Positions 54,507-64,000 of a DNA stretch of 64,000 nucleotides are shown piece by piece. Position 1 is the first letter of the stretch. Each line of letters begins with the position of its first letter. Position numbers and translations under genes: made by a program. Origin of the DNA: Bacteroidota bacterium (GTDB lineage Bacteria > Bacteroidota > Bacteroidia > JACCXN01); the NCBI GenBank assembly GCA_013696965.1, contig JACCXN010000057.1, positions 62,001 through 126,000 on the forward strand, read 5' to 3'. The notes under the pieces are model-generated. The model was not told the DNA's origin and did not search any database. It saw nothing but the letters and a program-made list of their open reading frames with translations.

Positions 54507-56815
54507 AAATATTTAATAAAAGAGGCTGAAAATGGTATTTTCTGCTCTTTTGTTTTCAAACGCAATATATACTTTCCCTCCAAAAGGAAGGTAATATTTA
54601 TACGTGTAATCTCAGAATTGGTTAAACCTGTAACAATAACTTTACCTAAATTATCAATTATTTCATAAGTAACAGGATTTAAGCCTGAATAATTTAAATT
54701 AATGTAATCACTGCATGGATTGGGATAAATTTTAATATCAGTGGCACCAGGTTTAGAATAAAAAACAACATTTACAGGGTTCTCGTTGAAATTAACCCAT
54801 TGCATTGCATTAAATCCTGCAATAAAAGCATCTCCATCCATTATATAAGTAGTTTGGAATGCATTTGAGCTTACTGGTAAATCAGAACTATAGGTATAAC
54901 CTGTAATGAAAACTTCATTATTATCATTAATAACAATATCCATGGATTTATCATCCTGATTTCCTCCGAAATAAGAGGAATAATAAAAATTTCCAGCAGT
55001 ATCAAAAACACATATAAATGAGTCAGTACCACCCCCATTATTTATTTGGGTCGCATTGCTTGAAGCGGGAAGGGTTTGGCTATTGGAAAAACCGCAAGCA
55101 AATAAATATTTACCAGAATGAAATTTCATTTCAAGAATCCTGTCATTGTTATTTCCATCAAAGTAAGTAGACCAAACCAGGTTACCATTTGAATTGAATT
55201 TGGAAATAAAACCTGCTTCGGTCCCCTGCTTAGTAGTTTGGAAAGAATTTCCTGCAATATGAAAATCATTGCTTTGGGTTACTCCTGAGAGGTACACATT
55301 TAAATCTTCATCGCTGGTCATACCTGCAGGGTCTTCATAGGAAGAACCTCCAAAATAGGTTGACCATTCTACGGATCCTGCTGTATTAAATTTAGTCAGG
55401 TATGCATCAGCAGAACCAGCATTGTAAGTTTGAAATGCTCCAATAGTTACAGGAAAATCATTGCTGTAAGTATCACCGGTGATTAAAATATTGCCAGCCT
55501 TATCAAATGTAACAATATGAACATCTTCAGAAGCTGTACCTCCAAAATAGGTTGAATAAAGCAAATTCCCTTCCGAACTGAACTTAGCTACAAATGCATC
55601 TCGGGCCCCTGCTAATGAATTTTGTGCACTGTTTGCTGTTAAGGGTAAATTAACACTTGTGGTAAAACCTGCTATTACAATGTTATCAAAGTGGTCAACA
55701 TCCATTGTTAATGCCGCATCTGCACCAGATCCACCAAAATAAGTAGACCAAATGAATTCACCCATTGGATTCAACTTAAGTATAAAAGAATCATAACTTC
55801 CTGCAATTGTATTTTGCCATGCATTGGCACTTATATATAAATCAGTACTGTTGGAGTAGCCTGCTACCAGAATGTTTCCTTGTGAATCAAATTTTGTTTT
55901 ATATGCAAAATCAATGGATGATCCTCCATAATAAGTAGACCAAAGGATAGTTCCGCTTGAACTGAATTTTGTTATTACTGCATCATAATTAGCTTTTTTT
56001 GTTTGCTGAATCACTCCTTGGGTAATTGGAAAATTCGCACTTGCAGAAAATCCTGTTACAACAATATTGTTTTCAAAAGAATCTATTCCATGAAGTTCAT
56101 CCGAATCACTCCCACCAACAAATGAAGCCCATATAACAGAGCTACTTCTATCATTAGTAGATAGGGAAAAGTTGTAAGTTTGGGGATCAGTTTTTTTCAA
56201 AGAAGAGGCATTGAATATTTTATTACTGAAATAAAAATTAATATCACCAGCTGTTGTACTTGAACTTACCTGGTTTCCATTAACAATTAAATCCTTTGAA
56301 CCCATTAGAATAAATTCCGAAATTCCATTAATTGTAGAATTATTATGGTATTCAATCCTCAATCCATTATCCGTTTGTATTTGTAAAACAAGTTCTGAAC
56401 CTGTTTCAACATTTTTATAAATTAATGTTTTATAAACTGCTGAATGATATGTTTTACCATTCAAATTAAAGTTTACTGGATAAATTATGTCAGCTGGCAC
56501 AAGTTCTATTGTATTCCCTGAAAATTCCAGGGGTAAAAGATCAAGCCTTTGAATAGAGTAGGAAGGGGATAATTTATTTTCACTAAATGTTTTACTTTCT
56601 ATTTTCTCACTATTAGTTGCAACAAAGCTAATAGCATTATCAAGGAAAAATATTTTACCGCCAGGAATAGTTGTATAAAACCTTGTTTTGCTATTGTCTT
56701 GCAATTGACCTTTGTTTTCTATAAACCCAGACATCCTTTGACCCCTTACTTCAGCTTGGGCTAAAAGAGAGGTTGATAAAGTAATAATCCAAATAAATGA
56801 AAGCAATTTTTTCAT
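54503..56815 (-). CDS. T9SS type A protein with a predicted seven-repeat SBBP beta-propeller
   Basis: 770 aa with a signal peptide (1-21, STSLLAQ). An N-terminal beta domain (about 25-215, beginning FIENKGQLQDN) is typical of SBBP proteins. From about 228 to 670 I count seven repeats with the pattern 'W-S/A-T/S-Y/F-F/Y-G-G ... D ... N-hydrophobic-G-x-T/S-x-S-x-x-hP' (for example WSTYFGGSGADAALTMDVD), enough for a seven-bladed propeller. The C-terminal 77 residues begin IKIYPNPCSDY and are a type A sorting domain, although the end (FSASFIKYL) departs from the usual final strand. It overlaps both neighbours by 1-4 bp and is sandwiched between type B proteins. Confidence 0.9.
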   Translation of the reverse strand: MKKLLSFIWIITLSTSLLAQAEVRGQRMSGFIENKGQLQDNSKTRFYTTIPGGKIFFLDNAISFVATNSEKIESKTFSENKLSPSYSIQRLDLLPLEFSGNTIELVPADIIYPVNFNLNGKTYHSAVYKTLIYKNVETGSELVLQIQTDNGLRIEYHNNSTINGISEFILMGSKDLIVNGNQVSSSTTAGDINFYFSNKIFNASSLKKTDPQTYNFSLSTNDRSSSVIWASFVGGSDSDELHGIDSFENNIVVTGFSASANFPITQGVIQQTKKANYDAVITKFSSSGTILWSTYYGGSSIDFAYKTKFDSQGNILVAGYSNSTDLYISANAWQNTIAGSYDSFILKLNPMGEFIWSTYFGGSGADAALTMDVDHFDNIVIAGFTTSVNLPLTANSAQNSLAGARDAFVAKFSSEGNLLYSTYFGGTASEDVHIVTFDKAGNILITGDTYSNDFPVTIGAFQTYNAGSADAYLTKFNTAGSVEWSTYFGGSSYEDPAGMTSDEDLNVYLSGVTQSNDFHIAGNSFQTTKQGTEAGFISKFNSNGNLVWSTYFDGNNNDRILEMKFHSGKYLFACGFSNSQTLPASSNATQINNGGGTDSFICVFDTAGNFYYSSYFGGNQDDKSMDIVINDNNEVFITGYTYSSDLPVSSNAFQTTYIMDGDAFIAGFNAMQWVNFNENPVNVVFYSKPGATDIKIYPNPCSDYINLNYSGLNPVTYEIIDNLGKVIVTGLTNSEITRINITFLLEGKYILRLKTKEQKIPFSASFIKYL

Positions 56816-59800
56816 TATCTTATTAAAGTAAGCTGTCCTGAATAATTAAAATCTTCTCCTAAATAGTCGGTAAAAGTTATGACGTAAAAATAAACCCCAT
56901 TTTCCGATTCCTTTCCATTCCATCCTTCCATGCTGTTTTCCCATTCGTAAATTTTCTTTCCCCAGCGGTTAAAAATTTGTCCGTTGAACGTGCTCATTCC
57001 CTTCCCTTTTATAGTAAAAACATCATTTTTGCCATCCCCATTTGGAGTAAAAACATTGGGAATAATAAAATCCAAAGGTTCTTCTATTACTATTTCAAGG
57101 CTTATTGTATCCGAACATCCATCTATATTTGAAGCAACAAGAATTACAGTATAACTTCCCCTGTTTTCATAAGTCATGGAAGGATGTTCCTGGTTTGATT
57201 TTTCACCAGTACCAAAATTCCAAAGCCAATTTGTAGAATTTATTGAAGTATTTGAAAAGAAAATTTCAGCCGGGGTTTTTTCTGTAAAAGCAGAAGGAAA
57301 GAATCCCGCTGTAACCGATTCACCTATATTGGGAATATAAACAGTATCGGTTATTTGACAACCTTTTGCATCTAAAACTGTTAAAATATTATTACCTGAA
57401 TAGAGATTCATAATATCTACTTGATTGTTTACAGTATAAACATAAGGCGCAGTTCCGTTTTCAACTCCGAGAACATTAATGCTGCCATTATTAATTTGAC
57501 AGCTAGTGTTTTGAACGGAATATAAAGTCTTAATTCGTAGGGGTTGGTTAATAATAACAGTTTCTTTATGATGGCATTTTGAATTATCATCTGTAATTGT
57601 TACTATATATAATCCTGCAGTTAAACCATTTATGCTTGATTGTGTATTTCCTTCCGGAGCCCAAATGTATGAATATGTTCCACCTGTTCCCCCTGATACG
57701 TTTACTGAAGCACTGCCGTCACTTCCTCCCCAACAGCTTGCTGGAATTGAATTTGGTGTAACATTCAGCGCAGAGCCCTGTACAATTACTAAAACGGTAT
57801 CAGTTTCAGAGCAGCCCACAGCATTATCAACAATAACAATATATTGTGTTGTGCTATTTGGAGATGCATCCGGACTCGCTATTGTTGCATTATTAAGTGT
57901 TGTGGAAGGAGACCAAAGATAATTTACTGCTCCACTGGTATTATAAACAGCAGCATTAAGATTTGCAGAAGAGCCTGGACAGATAATAATATCGTCTCCT
58001 GCATTAACCATTGGAGCTTGGTTTAAGGTTATATTAACACCATCAGAGGCAGAGCATCCATTCGCATCAATACCAGTAACAGTATATATACCAGGGTTTG
58101 CTGTTTCTCCTGATAATATTGGAAATTGTTCATTTGCATCTGAAAGTCCCTCTGTAGGAGTCCAGGAATAAGCTATACCACCTGTGGCTGAAAGAATAAC
58201 GGAACTGTTTGTACAAACACTAAGGTCAGTTCCCGCATCCACATTAGGCAAAGGGTTTACGGTAACCGTAACAGTGGTTGTATAGGGACAAGTTGCTGAA
58301 ACAGCGGTAACTTCATAGGTTGTTGTGCTTGTTGGAGATGCAATAGGATCTCCTATTGTGATATTGCTAAGGCCAGTACTCGGAATCCAGGAATAATTAG
58401 GAGCAGAACTTGCCTGGAGTTGAACTGAACTACCCATACAAACAGATCTATCCTCAATAGTAAAAACGGGTGAGGCAAGAACCTGAACATCAACAAATGC
58501 CTCTGATGAACAACCCTCGTTATTGTAAACTGTAACATAAAATCTTGTATCAGTTGTAGGGTAAGCCGTGGGATTGGCAATGCCTGAGTTATTCAAAAAA
58601 GAATCCGGATCAATCCATTGATAACTTGTTCCGCCAGTTGCATTGAGTTGTACTCCAGAACCATAACAAACCTGCTTATCAGGACCTGCAGAAGCAATTG
58701 GATTATTCCCCACTTGTACCGTAACTGAATCAGTTTTTATACACCCGATATTATCTTGCATTGTAACATAATAAGTTGTGGTTGTGGAAGGATTAGCAAG
58801 AGGATTTGCAATATTATCCTGATTTAATCCGGATGAAGGTGTCCACAAATAACTTATTCCACCATTTGCGTTAAGTTGGGTAGCATCTCCATCACATACT
58901 GGAGGAGCAGTATCTACTGAAAGTACTTTTGGATGAACATTAACATTAAAAGTATGTGTATAAGTACATGTCAGATATTGAACCGTTAGCAAATAACTTA
59001 TGGTTGTATCTGTAACAATAGTTGGTGATCCTAAAGTGGTATCTACCATGAGATTAGGATAATTCCAAAAATAATTACTATTTGGATACAAAGCATCATC
59101 AAGCAAGGTAATGCTCCAATTATCAATTGAACCCTCGTTTCCTGGGCCATCATCAATAACCTCAAGAGTCCATGTTCCATTTACTGCAGAACCAACAATA
59201 GAGGCAAATCCACCCATCCCCTGAGGTTTGAAATAACCGTTAAAGGGAGCTGTTCCAATAGTTATATTCCTAATGGCAGTATCACTAAAACAAGTGTTGG
59301 TATAATTTACGCCAGTGCCACCATTATTCATGCTTAAATTTAAAATGTCGCCACTTGGAGAATGCAGTTTTATCTGAAGATCGGAAGTTTTTGTATGGGT
59401 AAGTTTCATACAAACTCCTACAACAGTATAATTTTTCGAAGTAGTAGCAAACATCCCTGAAACTAAAATTTCAGCAGTGTTTGCCCTTAAATCTTTAATA
59501 GGACGTTTCACTGGATCTGTAAAAGTATATTGTGATCCTGGCCCAATTGTTTCTTTTGGTACAGCGGGTTCAAATACAATAGTTTCTCCGGGACAATGTG
59601 TAAAAGAACTTATTGAGGTTGATGGAGCTACATAAATTGTAATGGCTTGCGAACCTGTAAATCCTGTGCAAGTATCCCGTCCTGTAACAATGTAATTGGT
59701 AGTTACACTAGGGCTCACAGTTTTCACCCTTCCGTTTCCTAAAGAAATAAAAGTTCCAACAGTTGTTTCTTGCTCCCATTTATAAGTAATTGTTCCACAA

Positions 59801-60306
59801 CCTCCAGTTGAAAGCCCGTAAATTGTAGTAGAGTTTCCGCAAAGCAGATTTGTGTCCACACCATGGGCAGTTATTACTGGTGGAGGAGGAGGTGTACCAG
59901 GGGTGGTGAAGTAATAAGTTGCCGACCAGGACCCTATCGCTGTTACAGGATTCCCCGTTAGCCTTTCCCTTACTCTCCATTTATAGGTAGTTCCTGGACA
60001 TAAATCAGAAAAAGGTATTACAACCGGATTATATGGAGCTTCAATGCAATTAACCTTTGTAATAGGTTCAGAAGAATAATTAGCTACTCCCTGAAAACCA
60101 CTCATAGTACATATAATCTCTACCTGAAGATAATATGCCTGAGGGCCACAAGTGGCACCATCGGAACTTCCACTTATAATAAGTTCGGTTCCCGTATTAC
60201 TCGAGGTTAAATTTACAATTGGCATGGCATGGGTTGCATTTACTTTTTCTGCCATTTGAAGCACTGAAAATAAAAAGAACATCAAAAAAATAAGATTTCT
60301 TTTCAT
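56815..60306 (-). CDS. Giant T9SS type B protein with a proprotein-convertase P domain
   Basis: 1163 aa from the ATG at 60306, which gives a proper signal peptide (LIFLMFFLFSVLQMAEKVNA); an ATG ten codons upstream would bury it. Residues about 25-137 are the domain shared with the 1324-aa protein (VNLTSS, DGATCG, LCPGTTYKWRVRE, WSATYYFTTPG). Residues about 285-404 are a P domain (VGVCMKLTHTKTSDLQIKL ... NGTWTLEVIDDGPGNEGSI ... DNWSITL), normally found next to proteases but here without one. Then come about seven Ig-like units, SprB-like repeats, a PKD-like domain (NWLWNFGTGEKS) and the gliding-motility C-terminal domain (IPNVFTPNGDGKNDVF ... IFNRWG). Its stop overlaps the next ATG (TAATG). 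Confidence 0.92.
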   Translation of the reverse strand: MKRNLIFLMFFLFSVLQMAEKVNATHAMPIVNLTSSNTGTELIISGSSDGATCGPQAYYLQVEIICTMSGFQGVANYSSEPITKVNCIEAPYNPVVIPFSDLCPGTTYKWRVRERLTGNPVTAIGSWSATYYFTTPGTPPPPPVITAHGVDTNLLCGNSTTIYGLSTGGCGTITYKWEQETTVGTFISLGNGRVKTVSPSVTTNYIVTGRDTCTGFTGSQAITIYVAPSTSISSFTHCPGETIVFEPAVPKETIGPGSQYTFTDPVKRPIKDLRANTAEILVSGMFATTSKNYTVVGVCMKLTHTKTSDLQIKLHSPSGDILNLSMNNGGTGVNYTNTCFSDTAIRNITIGTAPFNGYFKPQGMGGFASIVGSAVNGTWTLEVIDDGPGNEGSIDNWSITLLDDALYPNSNYFWNYPNLMVDTTLGSPTIVTDTTISYLLTVQYLTCTYTHTFNVNVHPKVLSVDTAPPVCDGDATQLNANGGISYLWTPSSGLNQDNIANPLANPSTTTTYYVTMQDNIGCIKTDSVTVQVGNNPIASAGPDKQVCYGSGVQLNATGGTSYQWIDPDSFLNNSGIANPTAYPTTDTRFYVTVYNNEGCSSEAFVDVQVLASPVFTIEDRSVCMGSSVQLQASSAPNYSWIPSTGLSNITIGDPIASPTSTTTYEVTAVSATCPYTTTVTVTVNPLPNVDAGTDLSVCTNSSVILSATGGIAYSWTPTEGLSDANEQFPILSGETANPGIYTVTGIDANGCSASDGVNITLNQAPMVNAGDDIIICPGSSANLNAAVYNTSGAVNYLWSPSTTLNNATIASPDASPNSTTQYIVIVDNAVGCSETDTVLVIVQGSALNVTPNSIPASCWGGSDGSASVNVSGGTGGTYSYIWAPEGNTQSSINGLTAGLYIVTITDDNSKCHHKETVIINQPLRIKTLYSVQNTSCQINNGSINVLGVENGTAPYVYTVNNQVDIMNLYSGNNILTVLDAKGCQITDTVYIPNIGESVTAGFFPSAFTEKTPAEIFFSNTSINSTNWLWNFGTGEKSNQEHPSMTYENRGSYTVILVASNIDGCSDTISLEIVIEEPLDFIIPNVFTPNGDGKNDVFTIKGKGMSTFNGQIFNRWGKKIYEWENSMEGWNGKESENGVYFYVITFTDYLGEDFNYSGQLTLIR

Positions 60307-60351
60307 CGTAGATGGATATTTAAATTTAATTCTCATGTTTTCCGAATCCCA

Positions 60352-63300
60352 TTATTTGTTCAATATTATTTTCCTGGTCAACACTTGTTTATCCGTTAAT
60401 ATTTGCAACATATACACTCCTGCAGATAAATCCTCCATCTCTATTTGTTTTGCGTATTCTCCTTTAAAATTATTTTTCACCTCATCCAAAATTATTTTTC
60501 CATTCATATCCATCACTTTTATTTCAATTCTCTCTGAATAACTAGCAGTAAATTTAATTGTTACAGATCCTGTTGTTGGATTTGGATAAATTTTCATTGC
60601 GTAATTATCCTTTAAATCCAACATTCCTACTGCTTCTGTACCTACTACTGCATATGCTGTATCATTACCACAGTCATTACCAACTATGTGCACTATTGAA
60701 TAATAATCATCATTAATATAAGTATGTATTGCACTTTGATTCATAATAAAACTACCATCACCAAAATCCCAGAAATAGTAAGTTGCATTCTGGGCAGTGC
60801 TCACGCAGGAAATGGTTTTACCAGAAATACTTGAGGTAAACGAAGCTTCAGGAGCAGTTTCCACTGTTACAATTAATGAATCCTGAGAAGAGCAATTAAA
60901 GGTATTTGTTCCTGTAACAACATAAGTTATTGTATTAGTTGGGCTCACACTAATGGAACCTCCATTTAATCCTCCTGGCATCCAGGTGTATACATTCGCT
61001 CCATTGGCTGTTATTGTTACTGAATCACCCAGGCAAATGGTTTTATTTGAACCTGCATTTACCAGGGGAGGAGGATTTATTTTAACTTTAATGGTATCTG
61101 AGTCCGAACAACCATTCACATCGGTTACAGAAAGAATATAGGTTCCGGATAAATCAACTGTAATTGTATTATTTGTTGAACCATTACTCCAATTGTAGGT
61201 ATTAAAGCTATTTGCAGCATTAATAGTTACTGATCCTCCGCACTGTTCAATGTCCGGTCCTAAAGAAAGCTGGGCAGCTGGATTAATATTTACTGTAACG
61301 CTGTCACTAACAACACAACCATAAATGTTTGAAACCTCAACCCAATAAATACCCGAAGTTGAGGCAACAATAGTTTGGGTAAAAGCACCTGTATTCCATA
61401 AATACATGTCTCCTGGATTCTGAGCATTTAAAATAACAGGCTCTCCACAAGTAGATATTACCGAACCTATATTTACAGTTGGTGCCGGAGAAAAGTCAAC
61501 CTCAATATCATCTGAGGCTATGCAACCTTTATTGGAAGTAACTTGTACAGAGTAAATTCCTGAAGATTGTACCAATAAGCTTTGATTGGTTGAATTTGTG
61601 TTCCAAAGATAAGTTGAACCCGGATTTCCAGCATTCAAGGTAAGCGTTCCGCAGATAACAGTATCATTACCAAAATCAACAACTGGAATAGGATTGATTT
61701 CTATATCAATTGAATCTCTTGTTAAACATCCGTTATTGTTAACATCCACAAAATACAATCCTGAACTTGTTACAAAAATAGAATTTCCTGTTTCCATTGT
61801 ATTCCATAAAAATGTATTTCCAGGATTGCCAGCCTCAAGAGTTGCAGAGCCACCGCATTGAGAAATATCATTTCCTAGATCTACTGTTGGATATGTATTT
61901 ACGTTTATAGTTACAGAAGAATTATCCTTGCAACCACTAGGTCCAGTAACAATTACATTATAAGTGGTTGTGGATAATGGGTTAACTGAAATAACTTGTG
62001 ATGTTTGTCCCGAACTCCATAAATAAGAATTACCTCCTGTTGCTGTAAGAATAGCTGTTTCCCCTTCACAAATAGTTTGATCAACGCCTGCACTTGCAGT
62101 TATTGCAGCACCAAATGTAATGTTAACTGTATCAGAAACTGTACAGGTATATACATTTGTTGCGGTAACCCAATAAGTTCCTGATGTTGTAATTGTTTTA
62201 GTGCTGTTTGTTGTCCCGTCATTCCATTGTAGATTAGTTCCTGGTTCTTGAGGACCTGGATTCAGTACATAAGATGTTGGCCCGCAAATAGAGGTATCTG
62301 CGCCTAAGTTAACCGTTGGTACTGGAAGAATGGTTATTTCAACAGTACTGGTAGTGTCATATGCAGCACATACACCTAAAGCCTGAGCTGATACCACTGC
62401 TCTAAAATGAGTGGAGGTATATAGGGGTCCGGTTCCATAAAAAGTAGAGGTGGAGCCTAAGCCAGTAAGATTTGAGAAATTCACTCCTCCATCTGTTGAT
62501 GCTTGCCATTGAATTGCCCCTGTAGATCCTAATAATTGTAAAATTGTACTGTTTCCACCGCACATCATTGTGTTTCCTGCGCTAATGTTGCCTGCATTAC
62601 TTTGTGGTTGTTCCCCAATTCTAATGTCATCAATGGCTATATTATCTCCAAATTTACTTACTGCAATAAATGCTACCCTTACCGATGTTGAATTAGAAAG
62701 ATTAGAGAGACAAACTCCGAATTTTTTCCAACCAGGAGTAGTGTAGTTAGCATTATACCTTGATAATTTCGCAATAGTGTCTGACCAGGTATTCCCCCCA
62801 TCATAGGATAAGCAAACATAAAGGCTATCACGGTTAAAAGCGTATGCATTGTTTTGGCTCATATAAAATTCAATTCCAGGATTGCTTAGTACTGTCAAGT
62901 TTAAACAAGGTGAAAAAAAGGCAGAACTTACTCCAGGGTCAAAATAATTGGAATTGAACAATAAGGTACCATTGGGCGAAAAAGGTGCAAGGGTAGGATT
63001 GCTGATTGTTCCTGTTTTAAATTCCCAAGTACCATTCCCTGACATCTGGCTAATTATCCAGTTTGTTGTTGTTGTATTAAAATTAACAGTGGATGGAAAA
63101 AGTGAAATGTTGTTACTGCTAATTGTAGAAGGATTCATGCTATTATTAGTAGTGTCATAATCAGCCAAAACAACTGTATTTGCATTAAATGTAAAGTTCC
63201 CTTGATTATTAAGCATATCTAAGGAGGTTGTAACCTGAACAACCATTGTATCAAGGGAGTTAATAATTCCAGAGGTCAAAGCAACAGAATATGTTGTATT

Positions 63301-64000
63301 AACCGGTCCGCTAACAATTACATTTAGGGTTGCATTATTAACAGAAAAATCAATTGGATTAAAACTCATGTTTTTAATTGCAACGCTAACAATTTCATTT
63401 GCAGAATAACAATTAAGGGAAATTGGTGTTACAAGCCTAACTGCGCCAATATCTGTTCCTACCGCCTCCAGTAGTTTGATATCATCCAAATGGAGTTCAT
63501 AGTTTTTTGTATCAAGTGTAGTGCCGTTTGTAGCATAAAAACCTATAATAATATCCTGATTTACATAACCAGATAAATCAATATATTGTTCCTCTAAAAG
63601 TGGAGTAAGATTGGATGAGGCATTATAAGTTGCAATTGTAATCCATGATAATCCACAATCTGCCGAAAGTTTAACTTCGAGTTTGTCATCCGTTCCCATT
63701 GTTGAGGGTTCAGTTAAAGAATTTGCCTGGGTTACAGCTATCTTAAATTTAAGAAGTGTATTTGGGGTGGCTTTTATTTTCGGCCCTATTAACCATTCAT
63801 ATTTATTGGTAGAAGATAAATTCACCGCAGCGGTAATGTTGGTTGATGATCCAAGTCCTGTTACCTCAACCCATTTTGCATTTATTGCAACAGGAGTTAC
63901 TGCTCCCTGGGCTTCCTTCCAATTGGGAAATATGGTTGTTAAATTTGAACCGTTATAACCCGTAAAATCTACAAAAAGTGGTAAAGAAGTAGGTGCCGTA
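60352..64000 (-). CDS. Giant T9SS type A protein with anchor-J/MAM-like and Ig-like repeats (5' partial)
   Basis: The frame stays open to the right window edge, so the true start is outside and at least 1215 residues are present; a GTG at 63825 is internal. The visible N-terminal part holds two choice-of-anchor-J/MAM-like domains, one containing LHLDDIKLLEAVGTDIGAV and another ending NIAIDDIRIGEQ. An Ig-like region follows with at least seven units of about 60-75 residues in which 'PGxTYLWNT...SGIYxVxV...GC' recurs, then a PKD-like domain (YYFWDFGDGS). The C terminus has MKIYPNPTTGS ... SAGVYMLQI ... LTRKIILNK, a type A sorting domain. It is the first visible gene of the minus-strand operon, 45 bp upstream of the 1163-aa gene. 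Confidence 0.9.
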   Translation of the reverse strand, partial: TAPTSLPLFVDFTGYNGSNLTTIFPNWKEAQGAVTPVAINAKWVEVTGLGSSTNITAAVNLSSTNKYEWLIGPKIKATPNTLLKFKIAVTQANSLTEPSTMGTDDKLEVKLSADCGLSWITIATYNASSNLTPLLEEQYIDLSGYVNQDIIIGFYATNGTTLDTKNYELHLDDIKLLEAVGTDIGAVRLVTPISLNCYSANEIVSVAIKNMSFNPIDFSVNNATLNVIVSGPVNTTYSVALTSGIINSLDTMVVQVTTSLDMLNNQGNFTFNANTVVLADYDTTNNSMNPSTISSNNISLFPSTVNFNTTTTNWIISQMSGNGTWEFKTGTISNPTLAPFSPNGTLLFNSNYFDPGVSSAFFSPCLNLTVLSNPGIEFYMSQNNAYAFNRDSLYVCLSYDGGNTWSDTIAKLSRYNANYTTPGWKKFGVCLSNLSNSTSVRVAFIAVSKFGDNIAIDDIRIGEQPQSNAGNISAGNTMMCGGNSTILQLLGSTGAIQWQASTDGGVNFSNLTGLGSTSTFYGTGPLYTSTHFRAVVSAQALGVCAAYDTTSTVEITILPVPTVNLGADTSICGPTSYVLNPGPQEPGTNLQWNDGTTNSTKTITTSGTYWVTATNVYTCTVSDTVNITFGAAITASAGVDQTICEGETAILTATGGNSYLWSSGQTSQVISVNPLSTTTYNVIVTGPSGCKDNSSVTINVNTYPTVDLGNDISQCGGSATLEAGNPGNTFLWNTMETGNSIFVTSSGLYFVDVNNNGCLTRDSIDIEINPIPVVDFGNDTVICGTLTLNAGNPGSTYLWNTNSTNQSLLVQSSGIYSVQVTSNKGCIASDDIEVDFSPAPTVNIGSVISTCGEPVILNAQNPGDMYLWNTGAFTQTIVASTSGIYWVEVSNIYGCVVSDSVTVNINPAAQLSLGPDIEQCGGSVTINAANSFNTYNWSNGSTNNTITVDLSGTYILSVTDVNGCSDSDTIKVKINPPPLVNAGSNKTICLGDSVTITANGANVYTWMPGGLNGGSISVSPTNTITYVVTGTNTFNCSSQDSLIVTVETAPEASFTSSISGKTISCVSTAQNATYYFWDFGDGSFIMNQSAIHTYINDDYYSIVHIVGNDCGNDTAYAVVGTEAVGMLDLKDNYAMKIYPNPTTGSVTIKFTASYSERIEIKVMDMNGKIILDEVKNNFKGEYAKQIEMEDLSAGVYMLQILTDKQVLTRKIILNK

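Noticed and set aside
60307-60336. Upstream ATG start of the 1163-aa protein
   Set aside because: It would put ten polar residues before the signal peptide.

Overview
The window comes from a low-GC member of the Bacteroidota. Three things support this: a flexirubin-type (dialkylresorcinol plus aryl polyene) pigment gene cluster, many very large secreted proteins with type IX secretion (T9SS) C-terminal sorting domains, and candidate promoters of the Bacteroidota TTG / TAnnTTTG type. Genes generally lack strong Shine-Dalgarno sequences. I see no rRNA, tRNA, CRISPR array or insertion sequence. The window cuts genes at both ends.

Region 1 (1-28953, all + strand) is the pigment cluster. It starts inside a RetSat/CrtI-like oxidoreductase. 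Then come the resorcinol genes darA (flavodoxin-like aromatase) and darB (KAS III-like ketosynthase), a small unknown protein, a BtrH-like acyltransferase candidate and an ABC exporter. Two cassettes of acyl carrier protein, KAS II-type ketosynthase and inactive ketosynthase partner (chain-length-factor-like) follow, at 6463-9003 and 11860-14382. They are separated by a secreted protein, a strong hairpin terminator and a MITE-like inverted-repeat element. The second cassette leads into a tightly overlapping operon: deacetylase, LolA-like carrier, lipoprotein, hot-dog dehydratase-like protein, GT2-DUF2062 glycosyltransferase, a three-domain MMPL/acyltransferase/methyltransferase fusion, a second RetSat/CrtI-like oxidoreductase, a C45-type N-terminal-nucleophile acyltransferase, AcpS and a PaaK-like CoA ligase. 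A secreted protein and a halogenase-like flavoprotein close the region. The expected logic is this: an aromatic acid is activated and extended on the ACPs to an aryl polyene, darA/darB make the dialkylresorcinol, an acyltransferase joins them as an ester, and the ABC and MMPL systems place the product in the envelope. No ketoreductase and no aromatic amino acid ammonia-lyase is seen here, so the cluster probably continues to the left.

Region 2 (29000-37800) is mixed. It holds a VWA/YfbK-like protein, a small lipoprotein, a TPR-like protein, a stand-alone response regulator beside a truncated response regulator ending in a fold-back palindrome, a small highly charged protein, a T9SS protein and an AsmA-like membrane-anchored protein.

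Region 3 (37800-64000) is dominated by giant T9SS cargo proteins: 1386 aa (type B), 2009 aa (type A), and a minus-strand series of four (at least 1215, 1163, 770 and 1324 aa) that looks like one operon alternating type A and type B sorting domains. The two convergent blocks meet at a five-copy, about 178-bp tandem repeat array (49566-50476).
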